A stretch of DNA of 64,000 nucleotides from Dimorphilus gyrociliatus (GCA_904063045.1 CAJFCJ010000021.1:372001-436000), one strand, 5' to 3'; positions 11,401-24,497 are shown, numbered from the stretch's first letter. The notes: generated from the sequence alone by a model not told the origin. Numbers and translations are program-made.

Positions 11401-13462
11401 CTATATATATATATATATGACGCGTGTCTGCATAAGTTGATGTATAAAATAGCATTTTCACTTAAAACTGTGTCATATTTATTTACTTTAATAATATATA
11501 TTTTGAGTTTAGGTACTAAGGTTTTTCCATGTTTTTCTTAGTATTTTAAAATTTTATAAAAATCTTTTCCATCTAAAAACTATTAACAGGATGCTGGCAA
11601 TTTGGCTGTCGATTCATTAATAAATTACGAGACAGTGAAATATTTCAATAATGAAAAATTCGAAGCGGAGAGATATGATAAAGCTTTAGCAAAATATGAA
11701 GAAGCTTCTTTGAAGACAACTACAACTTTAGCTGGTTTAAATTGGGGTCAACATGCCATCTTTTCTGCCGGTTTAACAGCGATTATGTATTTGGCTAGCC
11801 AAGGTATTGCTACAGGTAAGTCGAAATTGATTTTTAATGTGTTAATAAATATAAAATTATACTAAATATATATCTCTTTGTTAATAGGAACAATGACGGT
11901 AGGCGATTTAGTGATGGTTAATGGCCTCCTATTTCAGTTGTCGATACCTTTAAATTTCTTGGGTTCAGTATATAGAGAAGTTCGCCAAAGTCTTATCGAC
12001 ATGCAGACTATGTTTTCCCTGTTGAAGGTCGATACTGATATCCAGAATGAGAAAGATGCCCCTAAGCTTCAAGTTTCGGCAAAAACCGCTACGGTAACTT
12101 TCGAGAACGTGACTTTCGGTTATTTAGCCGATAGAAAAATACTCGACTCGTTAACTTTTCACGTGGAAGCCGGAAAAAGGATTGCTATAGTCGGAGGGAG
12201 CGGTTCAGGGTATGTTTCTTTTCCTCTTTACCGGCTTCGTTGCGTAAAATCACGTTTTTCTTAATTAGTTTTCCTGTTTAACTTTATTAATTATATTTTT
12301 ATTTACTAATAATTAAACTAGTTTTCTTCCCTCCTCATAATAATTAAAAATGAAAAACTTAAATATCTTTCGTGAGCGAAATAGATTTAAGGATTTAATT
12401 TCTGGATGTAAAATTGTATTAAACCCAATTAGTTGTTATGGTAAGAGCACCTTATTTATAAGGTTAAGTGATTATATATTCTAAACACGATAGAAGATAG
12501 GAACATCTTATAAATATATAAGCTGCCTTTGATCAGTTAGAATCATTCTTCTTTCACTCCCAAGTCGGCCTCCCTCCTCCCCTTTTAAGGTGGCACTAAT
12601 TTAAAAAAGTCTTTATATATTTTTTTTATTTTTATATTCATAAAATACAAAACTGCATAAATGAATAAAATTATAAATTCTATTAATATTATTATATTTA
12701 GTTCGCTTTTCAAAAATCGATGTAATCAGCAAAGTGAATTTTATTTCTTTTTTGCTTATTCCGTTCTGTTTTTTCTTTTTAGTTAAAGTTACATTTTGCG
12801 CTTTTATTTTGCTTTAAAGGAAATCAACTCTTGTAAGATTACTCTACCGATTTTACGATCCTCAAGAAGGTAGAATTCTAATCAATGGCCAAGATGTACG
12901 TCAAATCGATTTAGACGATTTTAGAAAATACGTTGGAATTGTTCCTCAGGACTGTGTTTTATTTCATAATAGTATATTACACAATATAAAGTATGGTAAT
13001 ATGGAGGCTTCACCTGCACAAGTGGAAAAAGCATCTAAGATGGCAGAAATTCATGATTCTATAGTTGCTTGGCCCGAAGGCTACAACACTCAGGTTGGGG
13101 AAAGAGGTCTAAAGTTGTCAGGCGGGGAAAAGCAGAGAGTGGCAATTGCGAGAGCCATTTTAAAGAATTCACCTATTTTAGTTTACGACGAAGCGACAAG
13201 TTCTTTAGATTCTATTACGGAAGGCAGAATATTAGCTGCCTTGGACAGAGTAACTGCAAATAGAACAACGATTGTTATAGCTCACCGGTTATCGACAGTT
13301 GTCAACGCCGACGAAATTTTTGTTCTACAAAATGGGCGAATTGCTGAAAGAGGCTCTCACTATGAACTTATCGCCAAAGAGGATAGCCTATATAATCGGT
13401 TATGGCAAGAGCAAAATCGAATAATATTTGAACAAGAGAAGGAAGAAACCGAAAAAAAGTAA
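8418..13462 (+). CDS. ABCB7: Mitochondrial ABC transporter ABCB7 (Atm1 type)
   Basis: Half-transporter of the mitochondrial inner membrane; Atm1/ABCB7 exports a sulfur or Fe-S-related compound needed for cytosolic Fe-S protein assembly. Ten exons (8418-8579, 8768-8959, 9050-9179, 9256-9442, 10960-11041, 11103-11191, 11299-11335, 11590-11815, 11888-12209, 12820-13462) keep phase and give 689 residues. The first about 54 residues are rich in Arg, Ser and Leu without acids, as in a mitochondrial presequence. The membrane domain contains the family hallmarks [30 protein letters not shown] and [19 protein letters not shown]. The ATPase domain has Walker A GGSGSGKST (split by the last intron), signature LSGGEKQR (about 575-582), Walker [13 protein letters not shown] and an H-loop (IAHRLSTV). 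Introns 4 (1517 bp) and 9 (610 bp) are long for this genome. AATAAA lies at 13590. Confidence 0.97.
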
Positions 13463-15508
13463 AAATGAAAAATAAAAACAAATGAAAAAGAATAATTACA
13501 AAAGTGTAAAAAAGAAGTTTTCTTTAGACCTGTAAAGAAATCAATCAGGAAATATTTAGAGATATGCAATTGAAGAATTAACTATAATCAATAAATTGCG
13601 CATCTCGTTTGTTTCTTTCCAAAATAAACCCATTTAAAAATCTATTTTTCGTTTTACAGATCTATATTTGTATATAGCACATTTATATATATATATTTAA
13701 ATATATATAAATATATTTCCCCACAAGGTTTAAAGCAGTGATCACGTCTGTTATATCATTTTCTTTTCCTTTTCTCCTTTCATGCGTTCTTTCTTCTTTT
13801 TCTTCCATGATTCCTATATTTTTAAAACACGATTCGTGATAGGAACACACAAGAGAACGACTTTCTCTAGGAACTCTTCCTTTCAGTGATCGTAATTCCT
13901 ATATAAAAAACAGAAATGTAATCCTTTCTTGTGCCGTTTGATCAATTTAACAAAAGTATATTATTCTCTCTTGTAAATGTACAATCGGCACGATTTTGAA
14001 AATCAAACGATTCTAATGTTTTTCAAGCATTGCCTATGGCATTCCTAAATCGATATTAACAGACAACTTTGCAGGAAGTGGTCTTTATAAGACTTGCAAG
14101 TTTTCAGCAGAAGGGAAGAGGGGGTATTACATAAAATCTCTTTAATTCTCTTGGTCTGTTTGATGTATATGGTAAACGTCAAGGCATTTGATTCGTATAT
14201 AAAAAGGAGCTCTTTTACATGTAAGAGATCGTTGAATGCGGAATAAGGTATGTTTTTAAATAAACTGCGAATTGCGTATGTTAAAGATATAATAGATGAA
14301 TAGATACTATAACATATATAAGGTAAAACTTAATCTACGTTTGAAATTCGATTTTATAATGATAAAAAAATACAGCAAGAGTGAGAGTAAGAAAGAGCAT
14401 GTTTTAAGATGGAGGTAAAAGGAAGAAAAAGTGAGCAAAGAAGGATGACAGGGGGAGGACTGACGTGATAGCAAAGTGTAAAAGTAGCGAGAAAAAGAAG
14501 GAAAGAATAATTTGTTTGGCTTCCGATAAGGTTACAAATAATCTAACTGCCGATGTCAGTCCATTCTGTCTCTTTCGTTATATCTTCCTTTCTTCTCAGC
14601 GTGCTTACCTTCTTTTACATAAATTAACAATTCTTGTTTTAATTATTTGACCTAAATATAAATACAATATCCATTATCCTTTTTAAAAAATCATACTTGT
14701 TTTCAGTTTCTCATCTTTTATGCTATGCTTTCTTTTACTTTTCTTGTTCTTCTCTTCTTCCATCCTTCATATCTAGCCTGTTTTAATTTTAAAAGTAAAT
14801 TACATACATAAAAACAAGGCGTGACTTTTGAAATTAACAATGAAGGTAAATGTATTAGCACAGTTGAAAATTGCTTTACGTGTAGGAAGCCAAATACTTT
14901 TGTCCCTTAATAAAGAATATTTAAGATATAGTTGTATAAACATGGTAGTTTTTTTTATGTATTGTATGAGAAAGCATGGAGAAATACATTATACTTTGTT
15001 CATTACTAATACTATCATTAACTATATCAGTATTATTAATATTATTATAATTATGACTAGCAATATATAACATTTTTAACCTTGATGAATTTTTGATGTT
15101 CTACCATCACATAGTCTATAATGCGAACTATTTAGTAGCATAGTTTATATATATATATATATATACAGTATATACATATATATATCTACTGTATATACAG
15201 TATTATATTAATGCAATAGATTAATTAAGCTCAGTAAAAAATGAAATGTTTCTTCCTTACGGCAGGATAATATATTCTTGAAATGTAACTATGATGGAAA
15301 ATTGGTAGATAACGCATGGAATAATAATTGGAGAAAAGATGAGGGGAAAAAAGTTTCTACGTCCTATAAGACTTCTTTATATATGGCGGTCGAGACAGGT
15401 CAATTATTTTTTATTTAGTAGCATGCTTAAAGATACTGTTTGATGGATTTTTAATTACCCATTACACCTTCAACTTTGAATGTACATCTAATACGTATAC
15501 TATATAAC

Positions 15509-15509
<1 letters not shown>

Positions 15510-15556
<47 letters not shown>
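15510..15556. repeat. (TA)n microsatellite
   Basis: Uninterrupted TA dinucleotide tract of about 47 bp, one of the longest pure TA runs in the window. Confidence 0.95.
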
Positions 15557-15561
<5 letters not shown>

Positions 15562-17073
15562 CTTACTCTTTCTCACTCCAATATCGTATTATTCCCAGTT
15601 ATAAGCTGATATTCGAGGATAATTATGAAAGATGAGAGATAGAAAAAGAAAGTATATTCTCAACGATGAAAAAATAAGGATTTCTGTTTGAAATATTCAT
15701 CCTAGCATCCACTTTGTTTATTTATTTACTTTTTCAAAGGAGAACCTATTTATCTATTTCGAGTTTATGCAATTTGTCCATTTCGTTTCTATATAAAAGG
15801 GTATTTACCAAATGAGGTGAGTAATTAGACGGTTGTAGGTAGTCATCTACTTGGATTTGAAATGAATGAACTTGCGTAGATAAATATATTGTAATACGAG
15901 AAATTGGCAAGAAAATGATAAAATCTTTGCTGTTTCCACAACGTCTTACTCATAAAAATTTGGCAATTAGTAATTTTGTAATATTATTACAAGTGTATAT
16001 TTCGAATAAACATAAAGAAATTCTTTTTTCTGCATCAATTACTCCAATGAATCAACTTCCTCTTATGTCCAATATATTGGAATAATTAACTACTTAAAAT
16101 TATTATTCCAGTGTTCATCTTCAAACATTTTTTCTTTTTATTATATGAAAAAAAAGGAGGCAAACTAAAGCAAAAGTTGAAAAGCTGATTAGAAAGAAAT
16201 CGTTTCTTTAATCCCCGCTGGAGACTCAAAAAATTGATATTCGTTCTTTTTTAGATCATGTACACTCAATAGGAAGACGTCTCTTCTTATTAAATGTACG
16301 TAAACAATATATATATATATATATATACAGTATATATATTATTAATAAATTTTATATTTATGTATAGCGTCAATATATGGCTACATAGTATCTTTATTTA
16401 ATTTATAATTCTGCATACGCATATAATTTATCATATATTAATATCAATATAGGAGCAATTTTTTTCTTTTATTCAACTGTAAAGTATATTCTGTTATGGA
16501 AGAAAAAAGAATGGTACTCCATGATAAAATAAAAAAGGAATTCGCTAGTTTCCTGCTCCTCTATGTATAGAAAACGAGCAATTAGCTGAAACAGTAAACG
16601 CATATTGTACTCTCCGTCCTATATCAATTAGTGAAATCGTTCTGTTCGCTAATTTGATAGAGTGAGGCTATCTAGGTGAATAGAAAGAGTGAATGAAAAA
16701 ATAGTCTATTTTTATATATGTATATATGTCAATATTGTTTCGTGCATCCCGATCGTATTTGTTTAAATTATGTGAGTAAGTTTTTACCGAAAATCTATAA
16801 AAGATTGACATCATATATTATTATTGAATGGAATATGATGAGGAAAGATGATAGCTATGAAAACAAGAATGATAGAAGGAAGGAAATGATAAAAAGAAGA
16901 AGAATATTATGAGCAAAACAAATCAAGATTGATTAATAATAATAGAAAAAAAGAGAAAAGTAAATAAAACATTTACATAGATTGAATATTAAATAGTGAT
17001 ATTTAGTGGTAGATTTAGTAGAAAATAACTAGCATTATTAGCTGTTTTTTATGAAGAACTAGAAATACAAATA

Positions 17074-17104
17074 GAAGAAGAAGAAGAAGAAGAAGAAGAA
17101 GAAG
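17074..17104. repeat. (GAA)n trinucleotide tract
   Basis: About ten tandem GAA/AGA units in noncoding DNA downstream of the GPCR at 17383. It is purine-only on the plus strand. Confidence 0.9.
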
Positions 17105-17382
17105 GAAAATAAGAATAAATAACAATAGTAGCAATGGCATAAGAAGAACAATAAGAAGGTGATGACAATGACGATAAGGAAGTTTTACTGTGAACAATAT
17201 AGATTTAATCTTTCGCATGCTGCTCTGCTCCTTTTAATGTTTGCTTCAGTTCGATTTTTGTACATTTTCTATTTCAACCAAGTGAAAAATTGTCTTAAGA
17301 ACTGCTACAATCGACACTCTTCTCTTTTATTCATCTTTAAGTTCTCTTCCATCCATATGATTGATGATTCTCTTTCTTTTCA

Positions 17383-18420
17383 TCAAGATCTTAGCAATTG
17401 AGTTTCGCAGGTGTCTGGGTGATTCGGACCTCGTTTCAAATCGGTTAAAGCCATTGAGTTTCGGCTTGGTGACAATGATCTGGCTCGACAACCTAAGCAC
17501 TCACCCAAAATTGCCCGAAACCGTGAACGAAAAACGCAATAAATAATGAAATTGACACTGGCATTAAATATTTCTAAAACTGTGGCAAATTCGGCTAACC
17601 ACCAAGATATTGAGCACGGCTGACCAACATCGTAGTGAGTAAGAATGAGAATAAGTCTGGATGGTAGATTACATAATATAAATACTAACACTACTATTAT
17701 CATTATCTTTGTAATGTTATCCTCACTCGCGGCCGGAGAATTCCTATTCTGTAGGCTGGCTCTTTTTCTAAGTACCACTTTTCTATAGACTATCGTCAAC
17801 TTGGTATTCAAAAATATAAGAATCAGTAAGGGTAGTCCAAAAGCGAATAGATTGTAGAAAATATTCTGATATAGAAGAGTATAAGATGTATTTATTGTCA
17901 AAGTAGATTCTACAGATGCATTCGCATAAACTTTATGCTCAAAAAAGCGTGGTACGTTATAGAGGACGCTGCATATTAAGACAGCAAAGGTAGCAGCTCT
18001 CATCCTCGTCAAACTGCACCAAACATTCGCACTGTATGGGCGGCAAACAGCCATGAAACGGGACACAGCCACAAGCACTGTAATATACATGGCAGCCATT
18101 TGACCAATAAATAATATTGGATAGGTGTAGACTCTTATGATTGACCAAGCCAAGTTCTTTTGTTGAACTTCAGAATCTCTTGACATAACATAGAGAATAT
18201 CTCTAACACTATAATGAATAACTGAAAGAATAAGAAAAACTGCATCCACAACAGCCAAACTTTGCAGGAGGAGAGAGGCAACTGGACTACACTTGTCTCG
18301 ACCAAGAACAAAAAATGAAACAAAATTTCCAACTATTCCAAATATACAGAGACTGCCGCATACTATGACATTCACGTACAAACGGTTGAGCATACAATTA
18401 TAGGGCACCGTCACATTCAT
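17383..18420 (-). CDS. FMRFamide-receptor-like class A GPCR
   Basis: Seven-transmembrane neuropeptide-type receptor, about 345 residues from the ATG at 18420 (MNVTVPYNC, with an N-glycosylation site). Hydrophobic segments follow in the usual order: VIVCGSLCIFGIVGNFVSFF (TM1), LLLQSLAVVDAVFLILSV (TM2), QMAAMYITVLVAVSRFMAV (TM3, with SRF in place of DRY), AATFAVLICSVLYNVPRFFE (TM4), FGLPLLILIFLNTKL (TM5), MIIVVLVFILCNLPSRLILI (TM6) and FNASVNFIIYCVF (TM7, NFIIY in place of NPxxY). These variants are typical of the FMRFamide receptor group of invertebrates. The frame is open back to 18483, directly after a possible acceptor (GCTTACCAG), so an upstream exon, coding or untranslated, is likely. The ligand is not deducible. 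Confidence 0.88.
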   Translation of the reverse strand: MNVTVPYNCMLNRLYVNVIVCGSLCIFGIVGNFVSFFVLGRDKCSPVASLLLQSLAVVDAVFLILSVIHYSVRDILYVMSRDSEVQQKNLAWSIIRVYTYPILFIGQMAAMYITVLVAVSRFMAVCRPYSANVWCSLTRMRAATFAVLICSVLYNVPRFFEHKVYANASVESTLTINTSYTLLYQNIFYNLFAFGLPLLILIFLNTKLTIVYRKVVLRKRASLQNRNSPAASEDNITKIMIIVVLVFILCNLPSRLILILTHYDVGQPCSISWWLAEFATVLEIFNASVNFIIYCVFRSRFRAILGECLGCRARSLSPSRNSMALTDLKRGPNHPDTCETQLLRS

Positions 18421-18801
18421 TATCTGACGGAGAAGAGAGACCGACTGCAAAGTTTCAGGTGAGACTTCTCCGCTAGACGCCACCTGGTAAGCGAACGGAA
18501 CCTAGGGGCGTTTAAGCTTATAAGCATTAGAGTTTATACGAAGTAGTAAATTAATTTACATTCTGTCCACAAGTAACTAATTCCAAAATATTATGTAATT
18601 TATTAATTAATTAGCTAAGCAAAACTAGTAAAGGACAAGTTTACGTTGTGATTGGAACAGTTGTAGAAGAATGTGATGATAGTTAATTACCAGGCATGCG
18701 AAAGGACCTGCTAAAGAGTCGTATAAGTCTACGAAACTCATTCAATCGTTAAATTCTTCTAGAGTAAGTGGCAGAAAGGTGAATAGACGTACATATATGC
18801 T

Positions 18802-18832
<31 letters not shown>

Positions 18833-19049
18833 GTAACATATGTATATATATATGTGTGTGTAGGAAAAAATGAGCATATAGACTCTCATAACACAAACGT
18901 TATATAATATATATTATACATTAGTTACATACAAACATGTACACATGCAACCATTGACTAGGGTAATGATGACAATAGAAAAATGAGTTGTAGAAGAGAG
19001 AAGGTGAATAAGAATAAACAGATTTGTTATACTCTATAATAGCATACAT

Positions 19050-19074
19050 AGATAGATTGATAGATAGATAGATA
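19050..19074. repeat. Short GATA tetranucleotide repeat
   Basis: Imperfect run of GATA/GATT units. A similar short run occurs at about 25968-25983. Confidence 0.8.
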
Positions 19075-20716
19075 ACACATTTAAAAACAATAATTACGAC
19101 TAAAAAAATTGCACTTCTTAATTTAGTTAAAGGTTTTGTTTCTATTTATTTTACTGTTTGTAATACATTTACTGTGGAAAATTATGTTTTCTTAAACTCC
19201 CTTTTGTCCTACTTTTAAGAGAAAATTAATTCTATTATTTACCTTTGCTTTACCTTCATGACTTTAATAATAAATAAAGAATGAAAATTCCATGTCAATA
19301 AAATGTTTGATGTTTCAAAAAAATTTTTTCCACGAGTACAGATATCATTATATCCTAATAGGAAGTAGAAGAGAAAGTGATCTTCTTCTTTTTTTTACCT
19401 TGTAATTTCTATTATCCAGCTTGTTTGTCATCTGGTTCAATGTTCTAGAAATAACACATTTTTTTTTTATCTTTCATTTTCATTATTTCTATAAGAAGTA
19501 TTTAAAGTATTTTAATTTATCACCTGCTTCAAAAAAAGAGAGTACAATTAATAAAGCCAACTATATAGTTTAACATTTATCAATTAATCTTTTACTATAA
19601 AGCAGTTTAAGTGATCTATCGGGTAGGGAGGGGATGAGAAAGAGGGCGCTAATAGCTCTCGATGAAAGTTGTATACAGGAAAAGAGAGTAAGATGCATAC
19701 AGAGAAAGTGAAAAAGATAGCAAATGAGATAGAAGAATAGAGAGAAAGGTAGAATAATTTTTCTTGCTTTACAAGCAAAGAACGATAATTTATTAACAAG
19801 GCAATATGGAAAAGAGAATGGAGAGATGAAGAAAAACAGCAGATTTGTTTATGAATGAATGAGTAGTTGATGTTAATATAGTCTTGTTTACAATAATATT
19901 ATTGACTTATGAGTTGATAATTTAGAAAATTTACATCCTATCGCATAAACATTAAAGAACAAACGACGTCGAGTCACGTTATAAAAAGCATTAACCTACT
20001 CATTTCATCCAATGAAATTAGCATTGATTACTTCCAAGTCCATCAGAAATTAAGGTTATAAGATAATATGAATATAGATAGATGGAGGGTTCATTAGTCG
20101 TATAAACATATATGCTTTCATTTGAGGAATCTTTTGTATAAAAATAGATGATACATATACATAAATAGATACAACATATTTTTTATAATAACACAGGGTA
20201 ATGAGAGGATAATAGAATGATTTAGATATTCTCAAAGCGTTTAATCAGTTTATAAAAGAGAAAGAAAGGAAGAAGAGAAGAACATGATATAACTAGACTC
20301 GTAAGTAAAATATGGTTAATTCGATCGGGAATCTGTTAAAGTAGCATCTCAGCGTTATTCCTTAGAACGTTGGCCTGACCGTATATGAAGGTAATTTATT
20401 GAAAAGTACTCTTTGTAAGATAAAGTAACTACCAACTACCGGTTTCTTATTCATGTACACATCTTTTTCTTAGTAATTTCATTATATTTCTAGAAAATCT
20501 TTGTTATCTACCGGATGTAGATAATTATTTCAAAACCATATTAAATAATTGCGCTATTGTGTTCATTAAAGCTAACTTTTCCTAGTGCTTTTCTTTTAAT
20601 AACAGCCTAGTTCTGTTCTTTCTCTTTTCATAATCCTAAGGGTTGAGCTATCAAAAGTATAATCAAAAAATTTCGTTGATCATTACAATCGATTATGCAA
20701 TTTTTTATCATTAATT

Positions 20717-21863
20717 ATGAGTGGACAGCTTGATACTCCGACTTTGACAGATAATACAAATCCATTAATAGATCAGGGTAAGATGATATACTCGTTGATG
20801 CGTATGTAATTAGCTTGTGAGAAGAAAAGAAAATGTAATTGTGACGTTTTCTTTTCTTCTATTAGAATATTTTACTTCCTTTCTAATATGCAGAAGGGGA
20901 GGGGAGAGGGAATGAGAAGAGAAGAAGATATTTTTCTGATGTTTCCTCATCAAAAATAAACCTTATCAATAAAATTTTTCCCGTAGTCTTGTTACTTCTT
21001 TTAATTTTCTAAGAAATCTTTTACCAGAGTCAGGTATAAATGTTACATTTCCATCATAAAATGATCTTTTGTAAGAGTATTGCACAGGAAGAGAAAGAAA
21101 CAAGTTTAATTTGTTGTTTTTAATATATTATTCCTTAAATGGAATGAAAACAACCTTTATGCTTCAAGCTAGAATATCGTATTTTTATATCTTTCTACTA
21201 AAATATTCTATATTGAAAATAGTCGGCGAGTAATAAAACAATTATATTATTTTTAGTATATTATATAGTATAGTTATTAAATAATTGTACATTTATTATA
21301 ATCAATCTGTACAGAGAAAAATTCTCCTTTCCCAAAAAGAAAATGAATGGGAAAGAATGTAGATGATGAGGTGATTGTATAAATAATACTAGAGTCTTTA
21401 GTATTGTATAGATAAGCCAACTTATATATCACTTTTTTTTTTTAAATGCTTAGTTCTACCCATTCCGGTTAATTTAATGGGAAATTATCATCTTTTTTTT
21501 GAGGGGCTTTGCAAATTTTACAGGGATATTGGCAGTAGTTATATCTATCCCTTTTAATCTATTTCTCTTTTTATATGTATCTTATCCTTTAACACCATTT
21601 CTTTAATTTTCTTCTTTTCAACTTTTCCATTGATTGTCAAACCTATAAACTTGAGGATTTATTTTTATTATTACTCTTCAAACAAGCCTCAGTTCGATGG
21701 TAAAACAATTCACTTCGTCCACCATATATATACCTCTTTTCTCAATTCATTCCACCTTCACAGTCTTGACGTCAATTCTTGGTTTTCATTGGGAAAAACA
21801 ATAGATCTTGTTTCAGGACGCATTATCCAACGAGAAAATAAGACCAGCAGGGATACTCGATAA
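20717..21863 (+). CDS. Possible small two-exon gene (weak candidate)
   Basis: A short open segment beginning with ATG at 20717 encodes MSGQLDTPTLTDNTNPLIDQ and ends at a good donor (G|GTAAGA, after 20777, phase 1). The first downstream acceptor I found that gives an in-phase continuation is TTTCAG at 21811-21816. It adds 15 codons (GRIIQRENKTSRDTR) before a stop at 21861-21863, for 35 residues in total. The codon pattern of the first segment looks protein-like and unlike its AT-rich surroundings, but I recognise no family. It may instead be the first exon of a gene whose other exons I did not find, or chance. Confidence 0.22.
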
Positions 21864-22887
21864 AGAGAGGAGAAAGCGATTTGTTTTCCTATTATTTAGA
21901 AATTTAGCACGTATACTTTATCATTGAAAGTGCGGTATCTTTTATAACATTCGCTCATTACTACACATTTTTATTAAATATAAATGAAGAGAAGAGAGAA
22001 AAGAAGGACGAAAAACATAGAGAGAAAGATGAAGAAAAACGTCATTGGGTTTAAGAAACGTACGTATCTTTTGTTGGGAAAATTTTAATTATATCACCAA
22101 ATATAGTTGTTTGTAGTAATAAAATCAAACAGAATAGCTTTGCCTTATAGTGAATACCATTATAAGTCTCTTAATAAAGGTTAAATTGTTTGTATAATTT
22201 CTATTATTAGCACTTTTCCTGTGACTTTGTTCTTTGGAAAACAGAAGAAAAGAACTTTAATTAACGTTATTATACAAAATAAAGAATGGTGTTATCACAA
22301 ATAAAGATCACATTCAATTACCTGTGTACAAAATATAAGGATGTATAACATTAACTAATTAAATTTTCAATTAACCTGTAATAGAATTTAATTATTAATA
22401 CTAAAAGAGAGAACTATTTAACGAAACAATACAATCTTTAGAAATCTGATGAAAAATCCAAATGAATAGAACAAAAGAGGAAAAATTACAATACATCTCT
22501 TTTCCACTATTTTTTCTTGTGGGCAAAGGTTAAGTAAACTATTTCCTTATAATTTAAGGATACGGAGAGAGAGATAGAGAGAAAGAAAAAGGGGCGAAAA
22601 GGAAGACATATTTTGTTGTGTGTAACCGCAAGCATTCTGACGTAGCCATACTAATATAACCTTTAAAAATCTTATGTATTTTAATAGGTAGGCAGTAGAT
22701 GTATAAAAATGATTACTATAATTTTAACTCAGTTATTAGAAGTCGATAATAGATAAACAAAAGATAAGAAGATGTTAAAATAACAAACGGCTTTTTAGTC
22801 ATCTTTGATGATTTCATCTATAAAAAAATACGTAGTAAAAGGATAGCGATTTTAATGTTTGTGTATTAGCCAAACATTAATTTTATA

Positions 22888-23694
22888 TTATTTTGTGAAA
22901 AATGATATTGGAAAAGGTTCTTTATGCCAATTGTTTGACATTGCAATATTGTTGTATTCGCAGTTTGGACTGTAAATCTTATGTTCTTCGAATGGATCAT
23001 CATCTTCATCGAAGCCCTTGAGGCCAATAGCGCATTGGAAACATCTCAGTGCTGTATCAAAATTGGCAAATGCAAAGCCTGACAGAGCTGCCCTTCTTGC
23101 ATTCATTTTCCCATTTTTAAACGGCCAGTGATCATTAAAGCTGTTGTATCTATGCATTAGAGAGCTAAAACTTTCAAATCTGACACTTTGAGTCAATGTT
23201 ACTGAATCTGGATGAATATCCTTTTTCTCTTCGGGCTGATGATCGATGAAACACCCAGACATTTCTGTACGTTGTATATCAATAGCTTCATCTTGGAAGT
23301 TTTTACCATACGATGATAAATCTTGTTTATATTCTGTAAAACCACTTGCATTAGTTGACGCTTGTTTAATTTCATCTTTATAAAGGCTATCCACATTATC
23401 TGTTTCACCAAATGAATCTGTACTTTCCTCATCACTCGATACTTTCTCTTCCGGAGGTGGTATGAAATATGAACATGTTGAATGATGATAAGGCAAAATT
23501 CTGTTTAAATTGTTAAGTTCTATATCACACACACGATGTACTATTTGACAAAGACAACATATCAATTTAAAACTGTCAAAAAAATATCCATTTTCAACCA
23601 GCCGATATTTCATTAGACCTTCCACTGGAGAATTTTTGAAACTGATGAGCCTAATGATCTTCTTTGAGAAATCTCGACTACGTTCGGGTTTCAT
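22888..23694 (-). CDS. IAP-like protein with two BIR domains, the first degenerate
   Basis: Intronless, 268 residues from the ATG at 23694; the same frame has a stop just upstream. BIR domains bind zinc and usually bind caspases or IAP-binding motifs, or act in mitosis. The C-terminal BIR (about residues 184-250) is canonical: RYNSFNDHWPF, AALSGFAF, then CFQC, 16 residues, H, 6 residues, C, with DDPFEEH before the histidine. The N-terminal BIR (about residues 14-78) keeps RLISFKNSP, VENGYFFDSF and CCLC but has Leu where the zinc-binding His is expected (NRILPYHHSTC). A Ser/Asp/Glu-rich linker of about 100 residues separates them. There is no RING or CARD, so it is not a ligase-type IAP. The product could be a caspase inhibitor or a Survivin-like adaptor; function is inference. 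Confidence 0.85.
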   Translation of the reverse strand: MKPERSRDFSKKIIRLISFKNSPVEGLMKYRLVENGYFFDSFKLICCLCQIVHRVCDIELNNLNRILPYHHSTCSYFIPPPEEKVSSDEESTDSFGETDNVDSLYKDEIKQASTNASGFTEYKQDLSSYGKNFQDEAIDIQRTEMSGCFIDHQPEEKKDIHPDSVTLTQSVRFESFSSLMHRYNSFNDHWPFKNGKMNARRAALSGFAFANFDTALRCFQCAIGLKGFDEDDDPFEEHKIYSPNCEYNNIAMSNNWHKEPFPISFFTK

Positions 23695-24497
23695 GTACAC
23701 TTTGACTGTCTATCTGGCTTTTCAGAATATCACTTTTATATTAAGGTTATAGGAGTTTTATAACCACACTAATATAACCATGGTTATCAGAACAATCTTA
23801 TGAACATAACCTCGCGTTATCCAGAAAATTTTTATTATAGATATATGGTTATATTGATTAAAAAAGATCCGTTTTAAATTTAGGTTAACCAGCAAATATT
23901 AACAAAAAAGTAACATGAACCTCTTAAACATCCTGGTTAAGTCTAGGATTGATATTGGCGAATAGTTTCTTTTCTTCTATATTGTATTTATTATTAAAAG
24001 ATATATTGTCAATTTAATTCGAACAACATTAAATTTTTCATATTTCTCTGATTAATCGTTGCAAAGTTGAGAATGATTCAGTTTCCTTTTTGTATCTATT
24101 GTAATAAGTATTCTATGAGAGTTGTGATGAATTGATAAAATTCATTCATATTTCTGATCTTATGAATAAGGAAAATTTGAGAATTTTATCCTTGTACACT
24201 TTGCTTTCAAATTAATATATTAAATAGTAGAATTGTTGAATAATTAATTATTATGGCGCGTAGTTAATTCACAAATTGGAATAAAAAATGACTGTATTTT
24301 CAGTTAAATATTGAAACTGGAAAAGTTGTATAGATACTATAATACTGTATAAGTTACTTTGTTCAATTTTGATGAAATATAGAGACTCTTTTTGTTTGAA
24401 TTAAGCCAATTTATTCTTTTATTTTTCTTCCAAAATAAGCTACAAATAACTTTACGAATAAAAAAAGAAAAAGACACTTTTTAAGGGAATTTCAATA
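23695..24497. other. Intergenic region
   Basis: AT-rich, with many short imperfect words around GGTTAT/ATAACC at 23740-23900 that may be an old low-complexity repeat. No coding frame. Confidence 0.4.

Larger units (their letters stand above)
13463..17382. other. 3.9-kb gene-poor, repeat-rich intergenic region
   Basis: ABCB7 3' UTR (AATAAA at 13590-13595), then strongly AT-rich DNA with TA microsatellites (around 15150-15200, 15510-15556, 16310-16340), a GAA run at 17074-17104 and two exact TATACAGTATA words (15162, 16324). Only short open frames without family resemblance occur. I see no gene here. Confidence 0.5.
18421..22887. other. 4.5-kb gene-poor intergenic region
   Basis: AT-rich, with TA runs (18810-18860) and a GATA repeat (19050-19074). 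The possible 5' exon of the minus-strand GPCR should lie at the low-coordinate end. Two short plus-strand candidate exons (20717-20777 and 21817-21863) are listed separately. Nothing else resembles a gene. Confidence 0.45.
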
